A DNA stretch of 64,000 bases from Berberis thunbergii (GCA_003290165.1 QNQO01000512.1:62001-126000), one strand, 5' to 3'; numbered from the stretch's first letter, positions 34,492 through 44,252 are shown. The notes: a model not told the origin generated them from the sequence alone. Translations and numbers: made by a program.

Positions 34492-35052
34492 GTTAGTCCT
34501 ATATTTTGCGAACCCTATGCTCCAAACATGTTTTGTTTTTATATAGCAAAATTTTCCCTTCACAAATTCTTAACCAGATTGCTAGTTCCATCTCAATATT
34601 CATCCATAACACATTAAAACTTAAAAGCTTCCTGGAATTTGATGGGAGGAGGCATGGTAATTTGCTTCACCTGATCTGTAATGGTAGAAGTATTATTCTT
34701 CGAGGTATTTTCTCATCAAATTTCTTTTTTTGATAAAGAATATGTTGTGTTCTCTTTTTACAACAAGAACACCAAATAAATCGTATTTCTTCAAGTTATA
34801 TACTCTAATGTTACACTTCTGTTTCTGACTATGTATCAAAGACACTATTTATACCCAAAAAAAAGTGTATCAGACAAGTATTGTGTCGGATACGCGTGTT
34901 GACACTCATAGATACTCCCATAAAAAACTCCATGCATGAATCATCAACGCGTCCACATTTCCATCACTCTTATGTATGATGCATGTTATTTATAAAGCAA
35001 CATTCATGACAATGCTGCGGTACATTATGACATGTGACATTTACAATTAAAT

Positions 35053-35152
35053 GCTCAAAACATAGAAAGCTCTCACTGCATGCATCACCATGATGGAAGC
35101 TGTGAATGGAGGAAAAGACCTTCATGTTTCTGTCACCGTGCCTTCTATTGAG
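35053..35152 (+). pseudogene. captured HMG-CoA reductase exon fragment
   Basis: The frame reads AQNIESSHC, then a 4-base duplication (ATGC at about 35080), then [20 protein letters not shown] and SIE before a GT donor (35153). This is part of the catalytic domain of HMG-CoA reductase, the committed enzyme of the mevalonate pathway. The extra 4 bases break the frame. Only about 33 codons are present. The donor position before the VGTVGGGT region agrees with a known plant HMGR intron as I recall it. Confidence 0.85.
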
Positions 35153-35727
35153 GTAAACTACTTCATTTCTTTGCATGTAGTCAGCAGAATCAGTTCTTAT
35201 TCTTACTTGATGCTTCTTCCTCATTTTCCGACAAAATTTAAGGTTCAGAGGATCAGTAGAACCCCAGTTATGAAATTCTAAATAGATACCAGAGAGATGC
35301 TGCACGCCAAGGAGTCAAATTAGAATAGGACTCATGATTGTCTAAAACTGTAGTTATATCACTCATTTACCCTCAAAACTAGGATAATTTTGGCTAGAAA
35401 CTTCTAGGGCTAATCAATATGTTGAGGATGTCATGCTCATTAAACTTGGATAATTTTGCCTTAATGAGCTTATATTACATTTACCCATGACATTACATAG
35501 ACACAAAATATGCTTTGTTTCCCTCTCTTTTCTCAATTGCCCATCTCAAGAGCAGAAGAAGAAGAAGAACCCATTTTTATTTGAATTGCTTTGCTTTTTC
35601 CCATCCCTTCCATTAAATTATGATTCCCATGGTTTATCCCTTTACTCTAGTTCACTTAGAGTTTTGATTTTTCTTTTCAGTGAAAAATGGTCTTTGAACT
35701 TGTAAAGTTTTGATTTTGGAATGAAAA

Positions 35728-35826
35728 ATGGGTACTGAAGATGACAACAAGAACGCCATTTCTCAAGAGCATGGCGAGGCTTCAACCAACACAGCAACAA
35801 CACCGACTGTTGTACCAAATCAAGAG
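35728..35826 (+). pseudogene. unidentified captured first coding exon
   Basis: A CT-rich leader (35490-35727) is followed by ATG and 33 open codons (MGTEDDNKNAISQEHGEAST ...) ending at a GT donor (35827). The leader, start and donor look like the 5' end of a real gene. The peptide is acidic and low in complexity; a transcription-factor N-terminus is possible, but I cannot assign it. Confidence 0.45.
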
Positions 35827-37145
35827 GTATTTCATATCTTTTGCATATATGATTAAATGGTTTTGTTTGATAAAGGTTGGTTTTTTAGTTTTCGAGTATC
35901 TGTGATTTAATCAATATAGGAATTCAGGGCTGTTTCTGTCATGGGGATTTCTCTGTTTGTTGTTTTCCAATTACATGTTGTGGGATTGTTTATGTTTGGA
36001 ACATTTTCTGCCCTTGGAGTTCTGGAGAGAAAAGACACCATCTAGGGTTGGGGGTTAGGGGAGTGAACTTTGTGGAAATTTGGTTTTAGATATATTTTCT
36101 ACAGTCATTTAGCACATACACACAGAAAACAGCAAGAAAGAAGAAGCAGCGTGTGAATGTTAGTTTGAAGTGTATTGTCTAGTTTTCTTACTTATTTCTA
36201 CTCTTGCGTTTAGTTTCTTTGACATGTCAACTTTGTAGATGAACTAGTAGTGTTAGTTTCATGATGGATGTCTTTATAGCATTACTTTTCCATAGCTGAT
36301 TCATTCATTCTAAAATGAGATTATGCTAATATGAAAAATGGTTTTGTTATTACTACAATATTGGTACAGCTATGTCAAAAATTTATTCCATAAATGAGAA
36401 AAATTATAATTTGTAATGCGTTAATAGGAAAAATAGGTTACTGAGCCTTTAATTTGAGGCAAATGCTTATATCATGCTTGCATTTGGGATTCACTTAAGG
36501 ATTTTTCCCATTTAATTGTGATTTGCAGCCTACTGAATCTTTTGTTTGTTTGTTTGTTTTTTTCCTATTTCTTTAATAAATATGTGCCTCTAGATAAGAA
36601 AATGAAAAATAAAGAAAGAGGAAAAGGTTATCATAAAGTAAATTTTTTTTTGGTGAAGTTTATGACATGTTTTCATTCAAGTGAAGGCGTATGAATCATT
36701 TTCTATCGCATAATGTTTTTGCTAAAATTCTGTAACCAAAACACCAAACTGTTAGGAGGTTACTGTGTGAGATGATTTTCACACAGATTCACACAAGCAT
36801 ACCAAGCACCGCCACACTGACTCCGCCAACAACACCCAAGGGCTTCCTAATGATAGTAAAATTGTGCAATCATAATTGATTACTAGTTTGTTACTCATCA
36901 AGGTATTTGTTTAGTAACAAAATTTCAGGCGAGAACTACATGTGTCCTAGTTACATCTTGTCACTTCTGTACTCTTATAAGATGAATACTACAAGTAAAT
37001 TTTGAACTGGGACTGGATGTTTACTATTTTGTAGTCAAGACCTTCACTAGAAATTTTTTTACCTAATAAATTTTATCTGAAATGCATGCTGAAAATTTAA
37101 ACAGGGAAATAAAATGATGTTCAAATTTGCTTTTATTGTGCAGAT
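35827..37145. other. CACTA 2 cargo, intron-like DNA
   Basis: AT-rich, no coding segment recognised; probably the first intron of the preceding gene and the leader or intron before PEX11 (acceptor GTGCAG at 37138-37143). Confidence 0.4.
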
Positions 37146-37163
37146 AAAATGAGGACTTTAGAT

Positions 37164-37337
37164 ATTTTTTTGCCAATGGTGTTATGGTCGAGTGGTTAGG
37201 GCTGTGTGGGTTTATCCCCCACGTCCTAGGTTCGAGACCCGTTGGCGGCATGGTTACTTTTTTATGGTGTTGACCTGTAGGTCGCACCTTGTTGATAGGT
37301 TATGGGATCCTATAAAAACCCAGCTCGCTTTCCAAAA
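37164..37337 (+). mobile_element. tRNA-derived SINE, copy 1
   Basis: The head has an A box (TGGTCGAGTGGTTAGGGC, 37185-37202) and a B box (GGTTCGAGACC, 37229-37239) like a polymerase III tRNA promoter. The body ends GTTATGGGATCCTATAAAAA then CCCAGCTCGCTTTCC, before an A run. It is flanked by an 18-bp duplication AAAATGAGGACTTTAGAT (37146-37163 and 37338-37355). A reverse-complement relative is at 62041-62172. It is not a functional tRNA gene: the acceptor stem does not pair and the sequence continues well past the tRNA-like part. Confidence 0.9.
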
Positions 37338-37340
37338 AAA

Positions 37341-38411
37341 ATGAGGACTTTAGATGCGACCAGAGCAGAGCTTGCTCTTTTGGTTTTGTATTTGAAGAAG
37401 GCTGAAGCAAGGGATATGATATGCATGACAATACACAATGGTTCGAAATTTGTAAGCAATGGAGAGCCTGGTACAATTTGCACCATGTTTGCAGTTTGCA
37501 TCATCAACTGCACTTGCAGTTTGTCAATGACTTGCATGCTCTTATAAGCCCACCTACCAAAGGAACACCACTTCCGATCGTTTTAACTGGAAAGGTACAA
37601 ATTTTTAGTACAGTGGTTGAATGTGCATGCTAGTTTCAATGCTTATCCTATGCAGGCCCTTAGTGTAATTTTATTTTTCAGTCCAAAAATGCGTTACCAT
37701 CAACTTGCTTGTTTCTGGATCAAATTGTGAGGCTGGGCAGAACTTGCATTTATAAGGTATTCACATTTCATTTCCTGGTTAGGTTATCGTTGTTTATTTG
37801 ATTTTTTTTCCCAGTAGTTGTCTACAAGAAACAATAGCGTTTATATTTCCATTTTATTTGTATTCAAGAACAAAGAACGTGCAGAGTTACTAGGCATGTT
37901 TCTAAATTGATAGGCTCCTTTGTTTGTACCCAATTGGTCGAGGTTTGTGTTACATTTTTCACTTTCCAGCACCATGAGAACATTGTTCTGTTTTAAGATA
38001 TCTAAATTAATAGGCATTTAGCTTGATCCAAGCTGTAGTCCCACTCCACACAATTCAAATAAAACTTTAAGTTCTGTATTTTTTTTCTTTATCAAGCTTG
38101 CGGAACTTAGGAGACTTTCTTTATCAATGAAAAAGTTAGGGGAGTTTAAGAACATTAATAAGTAAGAGGTATTGGAGTGTGCAATTTCTTTAAGAAGTTA
38201 ATCATATTGTTTTTCCCATGCTCTATGGTTCTTTCTAAGTATCTGTTTTTCTCTGTTCACAATGCAGAATGAGCAGTGTCATGGCAAGCTCAAACAGTCA
38301 AATGATAGAACACTAGCACTTGTAAAAAGTAGCAATGGATACAGTTTTGAAGTAGGCCTCCTTCAATTGGCTCCTAAGAAAGTCACACCTTGTGTTACAA
38401 GAATACATTGA
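37341..38411 (+). pseudogene. captured peroxisomal membrane protein PEX11 gene, nearly complete but broken
   Basis: The start ATG (37341) opens MRTLDATRAELALLVLYLKK and runs to NGSKFVSNGEPGT. A frame change near 37485 leads to FVNDLHALISPPTKGTPLPI (to 37594). Further exons are 37682-37756 (CLFLDQIVRLGRTCIYK), 37869-37895 (NKERAELLG), 38097-38162 (RRLSLSMKKLGE) and 38268-38411 (NEQCHGKLKQSNDRTLALVK, then GLLQLAPKKVTP). PEX11 proteins elongate peroxisomes before division. Introns are retained. Frameshifts and the loss of a central segment make it non-functional. A SINE landed exactly at the start codon. Confidence 0.9.
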
Positions 38412-38503
38412 TGTGTTATTAATATTTGTAATGCCACGAAGCTCAGAGTTGGTGACAGATGTTCAAGGAATCACGTGTCTGGTAGGAGTTTATCTCTTTT
38501 ACA

Positions 38504-39647
38504 TAGGGGTGGGCATCCCATCACGGGATCCCGTTCCCGTCCCGATCTCGTTCCGTCATGTCCCGATTTTTTCGGGTCTTAATGGGATTGAATAATTTCA
38601 TCCCGATCCCGTCCCGTCCTGATCTAGAATGGGATGGGATGGGATGAAGATTTTCAATCCCGCCAATCCCGTCCCGTCCCGAACTAATTTATTAATATTA
38701 ATTATTAATATTTTTATTTAATTATTTATTTTAGAATTGTGGATGCCCATACAAATGTACTGATGTATATAACATTTTTACTTTTTTAGCATCTCAATGA
38801 ATCTCTCATACATATCTCTAAATTTGTAATATTTCAGTTCTCACTTTCTCAGTTCTCCTCTCTCTGATAAAATATTGATTCGGTCATTCTTTAGTGTAAA
38901 GTGGGCGAAGGCTATACTTTATCATCAGATTCTCAAATCTACGAAGACAACAGTTCAACCAACAGTTAGGTATTGAGAATCTGAGCTCACACTGCAAGTA
39001 ACAAACACTGCCAGTTCCACTGAGCTTTAGGCATTTGCACAAATCTAGTAAAATTTCAAATTATGAATCTTTGAGCTTCTTACATGAAAGTATTAAACCA
39101 AGATTTTGAGTTTTTAATGTTTCTTTTGTAATAAGATGGTTTCCAGTAAACTTGAAAGCCAATAGAGCTTTTTAAAGATACTGAACAATAAATGAATAAA
39201 GACTGTGTCACTTGGCAAAAACTAAGATTTCTCCAATTATATTGTCTTTCCTTCAAATGATCTCTTCCTTTCATGCAACCATAATTATATTTTCATACTA
39301 TAAAAGGTTAAAATTGGGGATCTAGGGGCTAGCATGTGAAAAGTCTGAAAATAAAAAGAGATATTAGGATATGTGACAAATCATATCTTCAGCTCCTCAT
39401 ATTCTCTCAAGGTATTGTATTTGCTCAATTATCATCTTCTCAGACACGAGGGAATGGATGATCTTCTTGATTGGAAGAAAATGTATTCTCCATATTAGCA
39501 CGCTGATCCCGTCCCGTCCCGAACCCGTTTGGGATGGGACGAGGCCGGGATGAGGTTTTTCCCACCCCGTCCCATCCCGATCCCATATGAACGGGATGAG
39601 ATAAGGATGGATATATCTCGTCCCATCCCATCCCGTGCCCACCCCTA
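38504..39647. mobile_element. non-autonomous hAT element, 1144 bp
   Basis: The ends TAGGGGTGGGCAT and, reverse-complemented from the right, TAGGGGTGGGCAC are inverted copies. The element is flanked by an exact 8-bp duplication CTTTTACA (38496-38503, 39648-39655). Near both ends the sequence is packed with CCCGTCCCG / GGGATGGGAC repeats, which are probably transposase-binding subterminal repeats. No transposase coding sequence is present. Confidence 0.92.
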
Positions 39648-39896
39648 CTTTTACATGTTCGTTGTCATTATAATTGTTACCTCATTATGCTCTAAATTAT
39701 TCGAGTCAATACAGACTGGGGTACTGCCTTCATTCGTCCCCATTTGCGCAAGCATTTGCAGCAATGATAACTGCTATTCTTACAGGATCTCTTTATTATG
39801 TAGCTGCCTCTCCCGAAGGTAGATCCTTGAATTCCTTTCCTTGAATTGTTAAGTGCTTATTGATAAGAGTTTCATTTTTTCCCTCATTCTCAAAGG

Positions 39897-40034
39897 TACA
39901 TATCTCAAACAATGAAGTTAGGTGCATTTGGTATGCCAACGTATCGAACATTCTCTTTGGAGGAACTTGAAGCGGCTGCAAACAACTTCAATACATCATC
40001 TTTGTTGGGTGAAGGATCTCATGGCCAGTTATGA
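39897..40034 (+). pseudogene. captured LRR receptor-like kinase fragment
   Basis: The frame reads YISQTMKLGAFGMPTYRTFS, then LEELEAAANNFNTSSLLGEG and SHGQL, then a stop. FS-LEELE-A-NNF followed by GEG is the juxtamembrane region and start of the kinase domain of plant receptor-like kinases, most like the probably inactive LRR kinases of the At3g03770 type. Only about 45 codons are kept. Confidence 0.8.
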
Positions 40035-40063
40035 CATCTAGTATTGGGTGATGGAAGACCGTA

Positions 40064-40162
40064 CGGCTGGTGTTACTATTGCTGGCCCTTGTCGCTGTAC
40101 CATGGATGTTGTTGCCAAAGCCTTTTCTTTTGAAGAAACAACATCAAGAAGTACATCCTTGA
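40064..40162 (+). pseudogene. captured V-ATPase subunit a (VHA-a) exon fragment
   Basis: The frame reads [20 protein letters not shown], then [12 protein letters not shown] and a stop. The hydrophobic span ending [10 protein letters not shown] with KKQH is characteristic of the membrane domain of plant V-ATPase subunit a, a part of the proton channel. No other exon of this gene is visible. It lies only 30 bp after the kinase piece, so the two captures abut. Confidence 0.85.
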
Positions 40163-40319
40163 GCCAACATCAACAAATGAAGGAAGGGGAGAACAAAAAC
40201 AATGAGGTTGGAAACTGGAAAGGATAGTGACTCGATGTAATACTTTATCTTATTAATTACATTACTTTGCCTCCAGTCATGGAAATGTTTAAGTTTGGGA
40301 CATTTGGATTTTTATTTTC

Positions 40320-40581
40320 TAGAAATAAAACTTATAAGATGTTATAAAAAGTCATTTGATAGCACTTGATGAGTGCTATAGAAAAAAAAAGGGCCTTGAG
40401 AAACGCTATAGAAACTAGTACAACAGCATTGTTAAATGTTACGTGAGGGAAGACAAAAACGTTTTTTAAAACGCTATAAAAGATCAACTTACAATAGCGT
40501 TTTTAAAACGCTATAATAGACCCTGTATCTATTATAGCTCCGGCAGTCACAGTGTTATTAATGACCATTTTTCTTGTAGTG
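40320..40581 (-). repeat. right CACTA terminus and subterminal repeats of CACTA 2
   Basis: Several AAACGCTATA / AATAGCGTTT motifs in both orientations, the box TAGCACTTGATGAGTGCTAT (about 40361-40380) and CTATTATAGCTCCGGCAG (about 40531-40548), all reverse complements of sequences at the left end of CACTA 1. It ends TTTTTCTTGTAGTG. Confidence 0.85.
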
Positions 40582-40782
40582 TGAAAAACTTAAGGAAGAT
40601 AATCCTCTTCGACATCCTGTGCTAAATGTTTTTTTTTGTTATAATTAATTGTCTTTTGCTTTCTTTAATTAATTCTCCTCCACTACTTTTTCACGGTTAT
40701 ATTCTGGCCTTGCCAGCCATGAGGCATACAATGTTTGGAGTCAGAAAATGTCTATTTTGTAGCCCCAAATTTTGGCTTGTAT

Positions 40783-40823
<41 letters not shown>

Positions 40824-41306
40824 GTTTGTATTCTTAAAACTAATGAAACACGAACATCTTAAAATTAAATTGAACTACTTTTAGATTTACAAATCAAGTG
40901 CTGTCCACAATTTTGTTGTGTCACATGAATCATTAGCATCCACGTACACCGTCCCATGTGTTTCATGGTGTTCAATTGACAGAATTGAGTACATTGTTTT
41001 TCAAGGGGACAAGATTCATCGAAGATATACGTCTCATTTGACTAATTTATAAAAGTTGAAATAGACAAATAACGACCCGGGCGTGTATATAAACCTACAA
41101 AACTTATTATTACACAAACTAATTGAACTTGCCGGGACTACACGTTTTGTTGCCCATTCTAGGGTCATGGTCAAATTCTTCAAACAATTTTATATACACA
41201 TTGATTCATCCTTTCTCTTTATCTATCTACTACTCTTTGCTTCTCCTTCCTTCCACTTGCAACTTGAAACTTGAAACTTGCTACTTTCTTCATTTTGTTG
41301 CAAACA
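40582..41306 (+). promoter_or_regulatory. upstream region of the synthase small-subunit locus, with TATA box
   Basis: A 33-T run lies at 40788-40820. A clear TATA box, TATATAAA, lies at 41086-41093, 214 bp before the first ATG, leaving a plausible leader of about 180 nt that is CT-rich (41205-41255). No transposon end was found between the CACTA terminus and the gene. The nearness of CACTA 2 (725 bp) could influence expression. Confidence 0.6.
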
Positions 41307-42263
41307 ATGGCATCTTCAGCCTTTGTTCATTACAATAACACCATTACAAGGTCAACCACCATCCAATCTTCCTCCTCTACAACCAAACTTAATGAGAAAC
41401 CTAATCAGCTCTCCATGTCCCCCAAACAATCTAAATGGGCCTCGATAAGTACTGATGTAGAGACCCATATTAAGAAGGCCCATAGCTGGACTCGAACCAG
41501 CGAGTATGTTTGAGCCGCTGCACCATCTCACCTTTGCTCCTCCAAGGAGTATGGCACCTGCCTTGTGTGTTTCAGCTTGTGAATTTGTTGGAGGGCAGAA
41601 AGAGCAAGCAATTCCAGCTGCTTCAGCACTTCACCTTATGCATGCAGCTGCATTCACTCATGAAAACCTCCCATTATCTGACCGGACTGTGTCTAGGCCC
41701 ATGATTGATCATGTTTATGGCCCAAACATCGAGCTTCTAACCGGTGACGGTATTTTACCTTTGGGATACGAATTATTGGCTAAATCTGCAGATTACCCTG
41801 CTTGTAATAGGGATAACGTTACCCGCGGCCTCTGAGAAAATTTTAAGGGTGATCATTGAAATAGCCCGTGCAACAGGCTCACAAGGGCTGGTTGATGGTA
41901 AGTACCGCCAAATCTCTGGTATGGAACTGGAATCTGACGGTGATATGGAATGGATCAATCATGTAACCATGAAAAAGGAAGGCGAGCTCTACGCATTGTG
42001 GTACTGCATGTGGGGCTATATTAGGAGGTGCTACCGACAAGGAGATTGAGATATTTAGAAGGTTCGGCTTTTACATAGGGATGATGCATGGGATGATATT
42101 GCATGCAACTGGAAATGCGGCACTTCCTTGGAACAAATGGTTGCAAGAGGTAGAAAGGTTTAGGTCTATGGCTTTCAAGGAACTTGAGAGCTTGGAAGAC
42201 AAAAATGTTGACGCAATTTCTAAACTGATGGATGAATGTTTTGTAAACGATGATATGTACTGA
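41307..42263 (+). pseudogene. geranyl/geranylgeranyl diphosphate synthase small subunit, three +1 frame breaks
   Basis: Three frames follow each other without overlap of content. The first opens MASSAFVHYNNTITRS, a serine/threonine-rich plastid transit-like N-terminus. Frame 2 holds FEPLHHLTFAPPRSMAPALC, the first CxxxC motif (CVSAC), then LHLMHAAAFTHENLPLSD and YGPNIELLTGDGILPLGYEL. Frame 3 has KILRVIIEIARATGSQGLVD. The last part, back in the first frame, has the second CxxxC (CGTAC), GGATDKEIEIFRRFGFYIG, and a stop at 42261-42263. The aspartate-rich motifs of active synthases are absent, as expected for the non-catalytic small subunit that binds and tunes the large subunit in plastids. Breaks lie near 41480 (extra C), 41825, and 41996 (extra T); each is a net +1. 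There are no in-frame stops otherwise. The intronless layout fits the family. It is either a young pseudogene or an intact gene with consensus errors. Confidence 0.85.
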
Positions 42264-42980
42264 TGTATCATGTATGGACGTTCATGATTTCTAATAAATA
42301 AAACATGGTGGGGATGCATATCTGTTAATGTATGTCTGCTTGGCACGGCAGTATCTACATTTCAACAATAGATGATTTTCAACTTTAACGAGACCGAGAC
42401 GTCTCAAACATGTACAAATTATATCTTCTAACTTGTCTCGACATCAATAGAGGTTCCAAATCTTTCGATTTTTTTCACATGTGGACTAGAGCATCTGGTT
42501 AAATTTTCCTAGGCTCCACGGCGTCATAACATTTATGCTCACAATTTCCATCTTAAAACTAAAAAGCTTAGTTATTAATCCGTTGAGAAGGAACAAAAAT
42601 GATTTAAAATATATCCATGTTTGTATTTTAGATACCCAAAAGACCCTTGCATGAATCTTCAGAATGACCACCCCTATAACGTTATTGCTATGCTATTTTG
42701 GCGTTGGGAAGACAAACTTTTTGTTCGAGAAGAACTCTTCTGGCAGAATAAATCCAGTCGCTCCTGACTTAGCGAAGGAGATGAGAACAACAAAATTTTT
42801 TCATTTTGCAGCTTTGCTTTGTTGGAAAAATAAAACATGATTCTTCGTTTGACTGATGACGCTAATATCTAGCATTCCAACCAAGATTATGTCAAGAGAT
42901 ATTCTCAACAAATATTTCTAGAATATATTTCAATCTTCTTGTTTCATCCAAGCTCTAAATTTTTTTTTTCCTTTTCACAC
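42264..42980. other. 3' flank of the synthase locus
   Basis: A polyadenylation-type AATAAATAAA lies about 30 bp after the stop (42293-42302). Nothing else is recognised until LINE sequence begins near 42980. Confidence 0.5.
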
Positions 42981-43533
42981 CTGTCACCACAATAGAAAAC
43001 AATGAGGTTCTTCTTTCCATCCCATTGTCTTTGAAATGGTCAGTTATAAAGACCATGATCTTGATAGATTTCATGTTTATTTTTCTCATATTATTGGGAC
43101 ATTGTGAAACATGAAGTGTGCGAAAGTAGTAAAAAAAATTTCACGACCCGACAGTTGAACCAAAAACTCAATGAGACTTTCATTACCCTTATCCCGAAGG
43201 TCGGTAACCGTACCCTATCACCCTGATACATTTCGGCCCATAGGGTTTGTAATGTCATCTATAAGGTTATCTCTAAAATTCTAGCAAACTCGCTGAAACC
43301 CTTGCTAGATAACATTATCTCCCTAAACCAATGATCTTTTCTTCGAGAACAATCTATTGCGGATAATGTTAGCCTCACAATGAGACTTTCTTTCAAATGA
43401 AACATTTTCCCAACCAGAAACAATAGTGGATGACTATCAAAATTGACATGGCAAAGCCTACGATAGAGTTGATAGTCATTTTTTTTACCCAAATCCTCGA
43501 AAAACCAGGTTTTGCTGGAGGGTGGATACAAAT
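42980..43533 (+). pseudogene. LINE ORF2 fragment 1 (reverse transcriptase N-terminal part)
   Basis: Broken plus-strand frames show LINE reverse-transcriptase landmarks in order: DGFHVYF-like, YWDIVKHEVCE, LNETFITLIPKVGN, then VCNVIYKVISKILANSLKPL and LDNIIS. Many stops are present. It is cut at 43533 by the Tat-like element; the same LINE resumes at 54565. The 5' part with the endonuclease is not seen. Confidence 0.85.
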
Positions 43534-44226
43534 TGATGATACACCAAAATGGTCACATCCCTAAGCCATACACGTGTCATGATCATCTCGAGGAACTACG
43601 GGTGTCAGCACATGACCAACACTGATTCGACCCAAGCGATTTTAAGCCGCTCAATGCAGTCCGTTTAAACGGACCCGAATTCTTACAGCTCGCCAAGCCC
43701 ACGTGTCTCACAACTCTCCTCAATACCCATAAGCCCTACTAAGGCAAGTATCTCGAAGATCATCGCTTCGGACATGCAACTACAACAGCTTTTCGCTTTC
43801 CACTAAGAAGCAAATACTAGAGTATATGAGTATATATCATGCAGGCAAATTTTCTCTTAAAGATTACATTCTGATAGGGAACTATCTCCTGCATATCCAG
43901 GAGCACAAGACTAACAATGAACTTCCCTTATACAACACCACTTCCTAATTAGTGAAGGATTTCACAAAAATTTCCTTCATAAAACTACCCCCTCGATGGC
44001 CTGGTCGAACTAGAACTCCTGCACTATAAATAAGACATGAAGTTGGTAAGCTAAGGTACACTACGAATTCTTCTGTTTACAGCATTACACCTTCCTCAGA
44101 TCCCTGTCTGACTTTATCATCGGAGTGTCGTCGGCCCACCATGATGGTGGTCCGTGGCTCACTTGAGTTACTTTTGCAAGTCAACAAGACTATGGAAAAA
44201 GCAAGGAGTGGAAAGTGACTGCATCA
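43534..44226 (+). repeat. 5' LTR of Tat-like copy 2
   Basis: 693 bp, starts TGATGATACACCAAAATGG, ends GACTGCATCA. TATA box CACTATAAATAAGA at about 44022-44035. Confidence 0.9.
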
Positions 44227-44252
44227 GTTTGGCGTTGTTTGTGGGAACGACA
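44227..44252 (+). other. primer-binding region of Tat-like copy 2
   Basis: Right after the LTR the sequence is GTTTGGCGTTGTTTGTGGGA followed by ACGAC, a decayed form of TTTGGCGCCGTCTGTGGGAA common in plant Ty3/gypsy elements. A matching, more decayed copy follows the LTR at 46399. Confidence 0.75.

Larger units (their letters stand above)
31037..40581. mobile_element. Pack-CACTA element 2, 9.5 kb, carrying fragments of at least seven host genes
   Basis: The left end CACTACACCACACGTCCACT resembles the right end of CACTA 1 (reverse complement CACTACACCACAAGTGTTTA). The right end, reverse-complemented, CACTACAAGAAAAATGGTCA, leads into subterminal repeats that match the left side of CACTA 1. So it is the same family inverted. 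Flanking triplets are TGG and TGA (imperfect duplication). No transposase was found. Cargo in order: PSRP3, ABCG, Pumilio, unknown exon, HMGR, unknown first exon, PEX11 (with a SINE inside), a hAT element, a receptor-like kinase, V-ATPase subunit a. All cargo genes read on the plus strand. Confidence 0.8.

Noticed and set aside
37173..37245. A tRNA gene (A and B boxes fit a Leu/Ser-like tRNA)
   Set aside because: The acceptor stem does not pair, the sequence continues into a SINE body, and a long target duplication flanks the whole unit.
39397..39642. Frames rich in Gly, Trp, Asp and Pro on the minus strand
   Set aside because: They are translations of the CCCGTCCCG / GGGATGGGAC subterminal repeats of a hAT element.
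40788..40862. A membrane-like poly-Phe frame
   Set aside because: It is the translation of a 33-T run.
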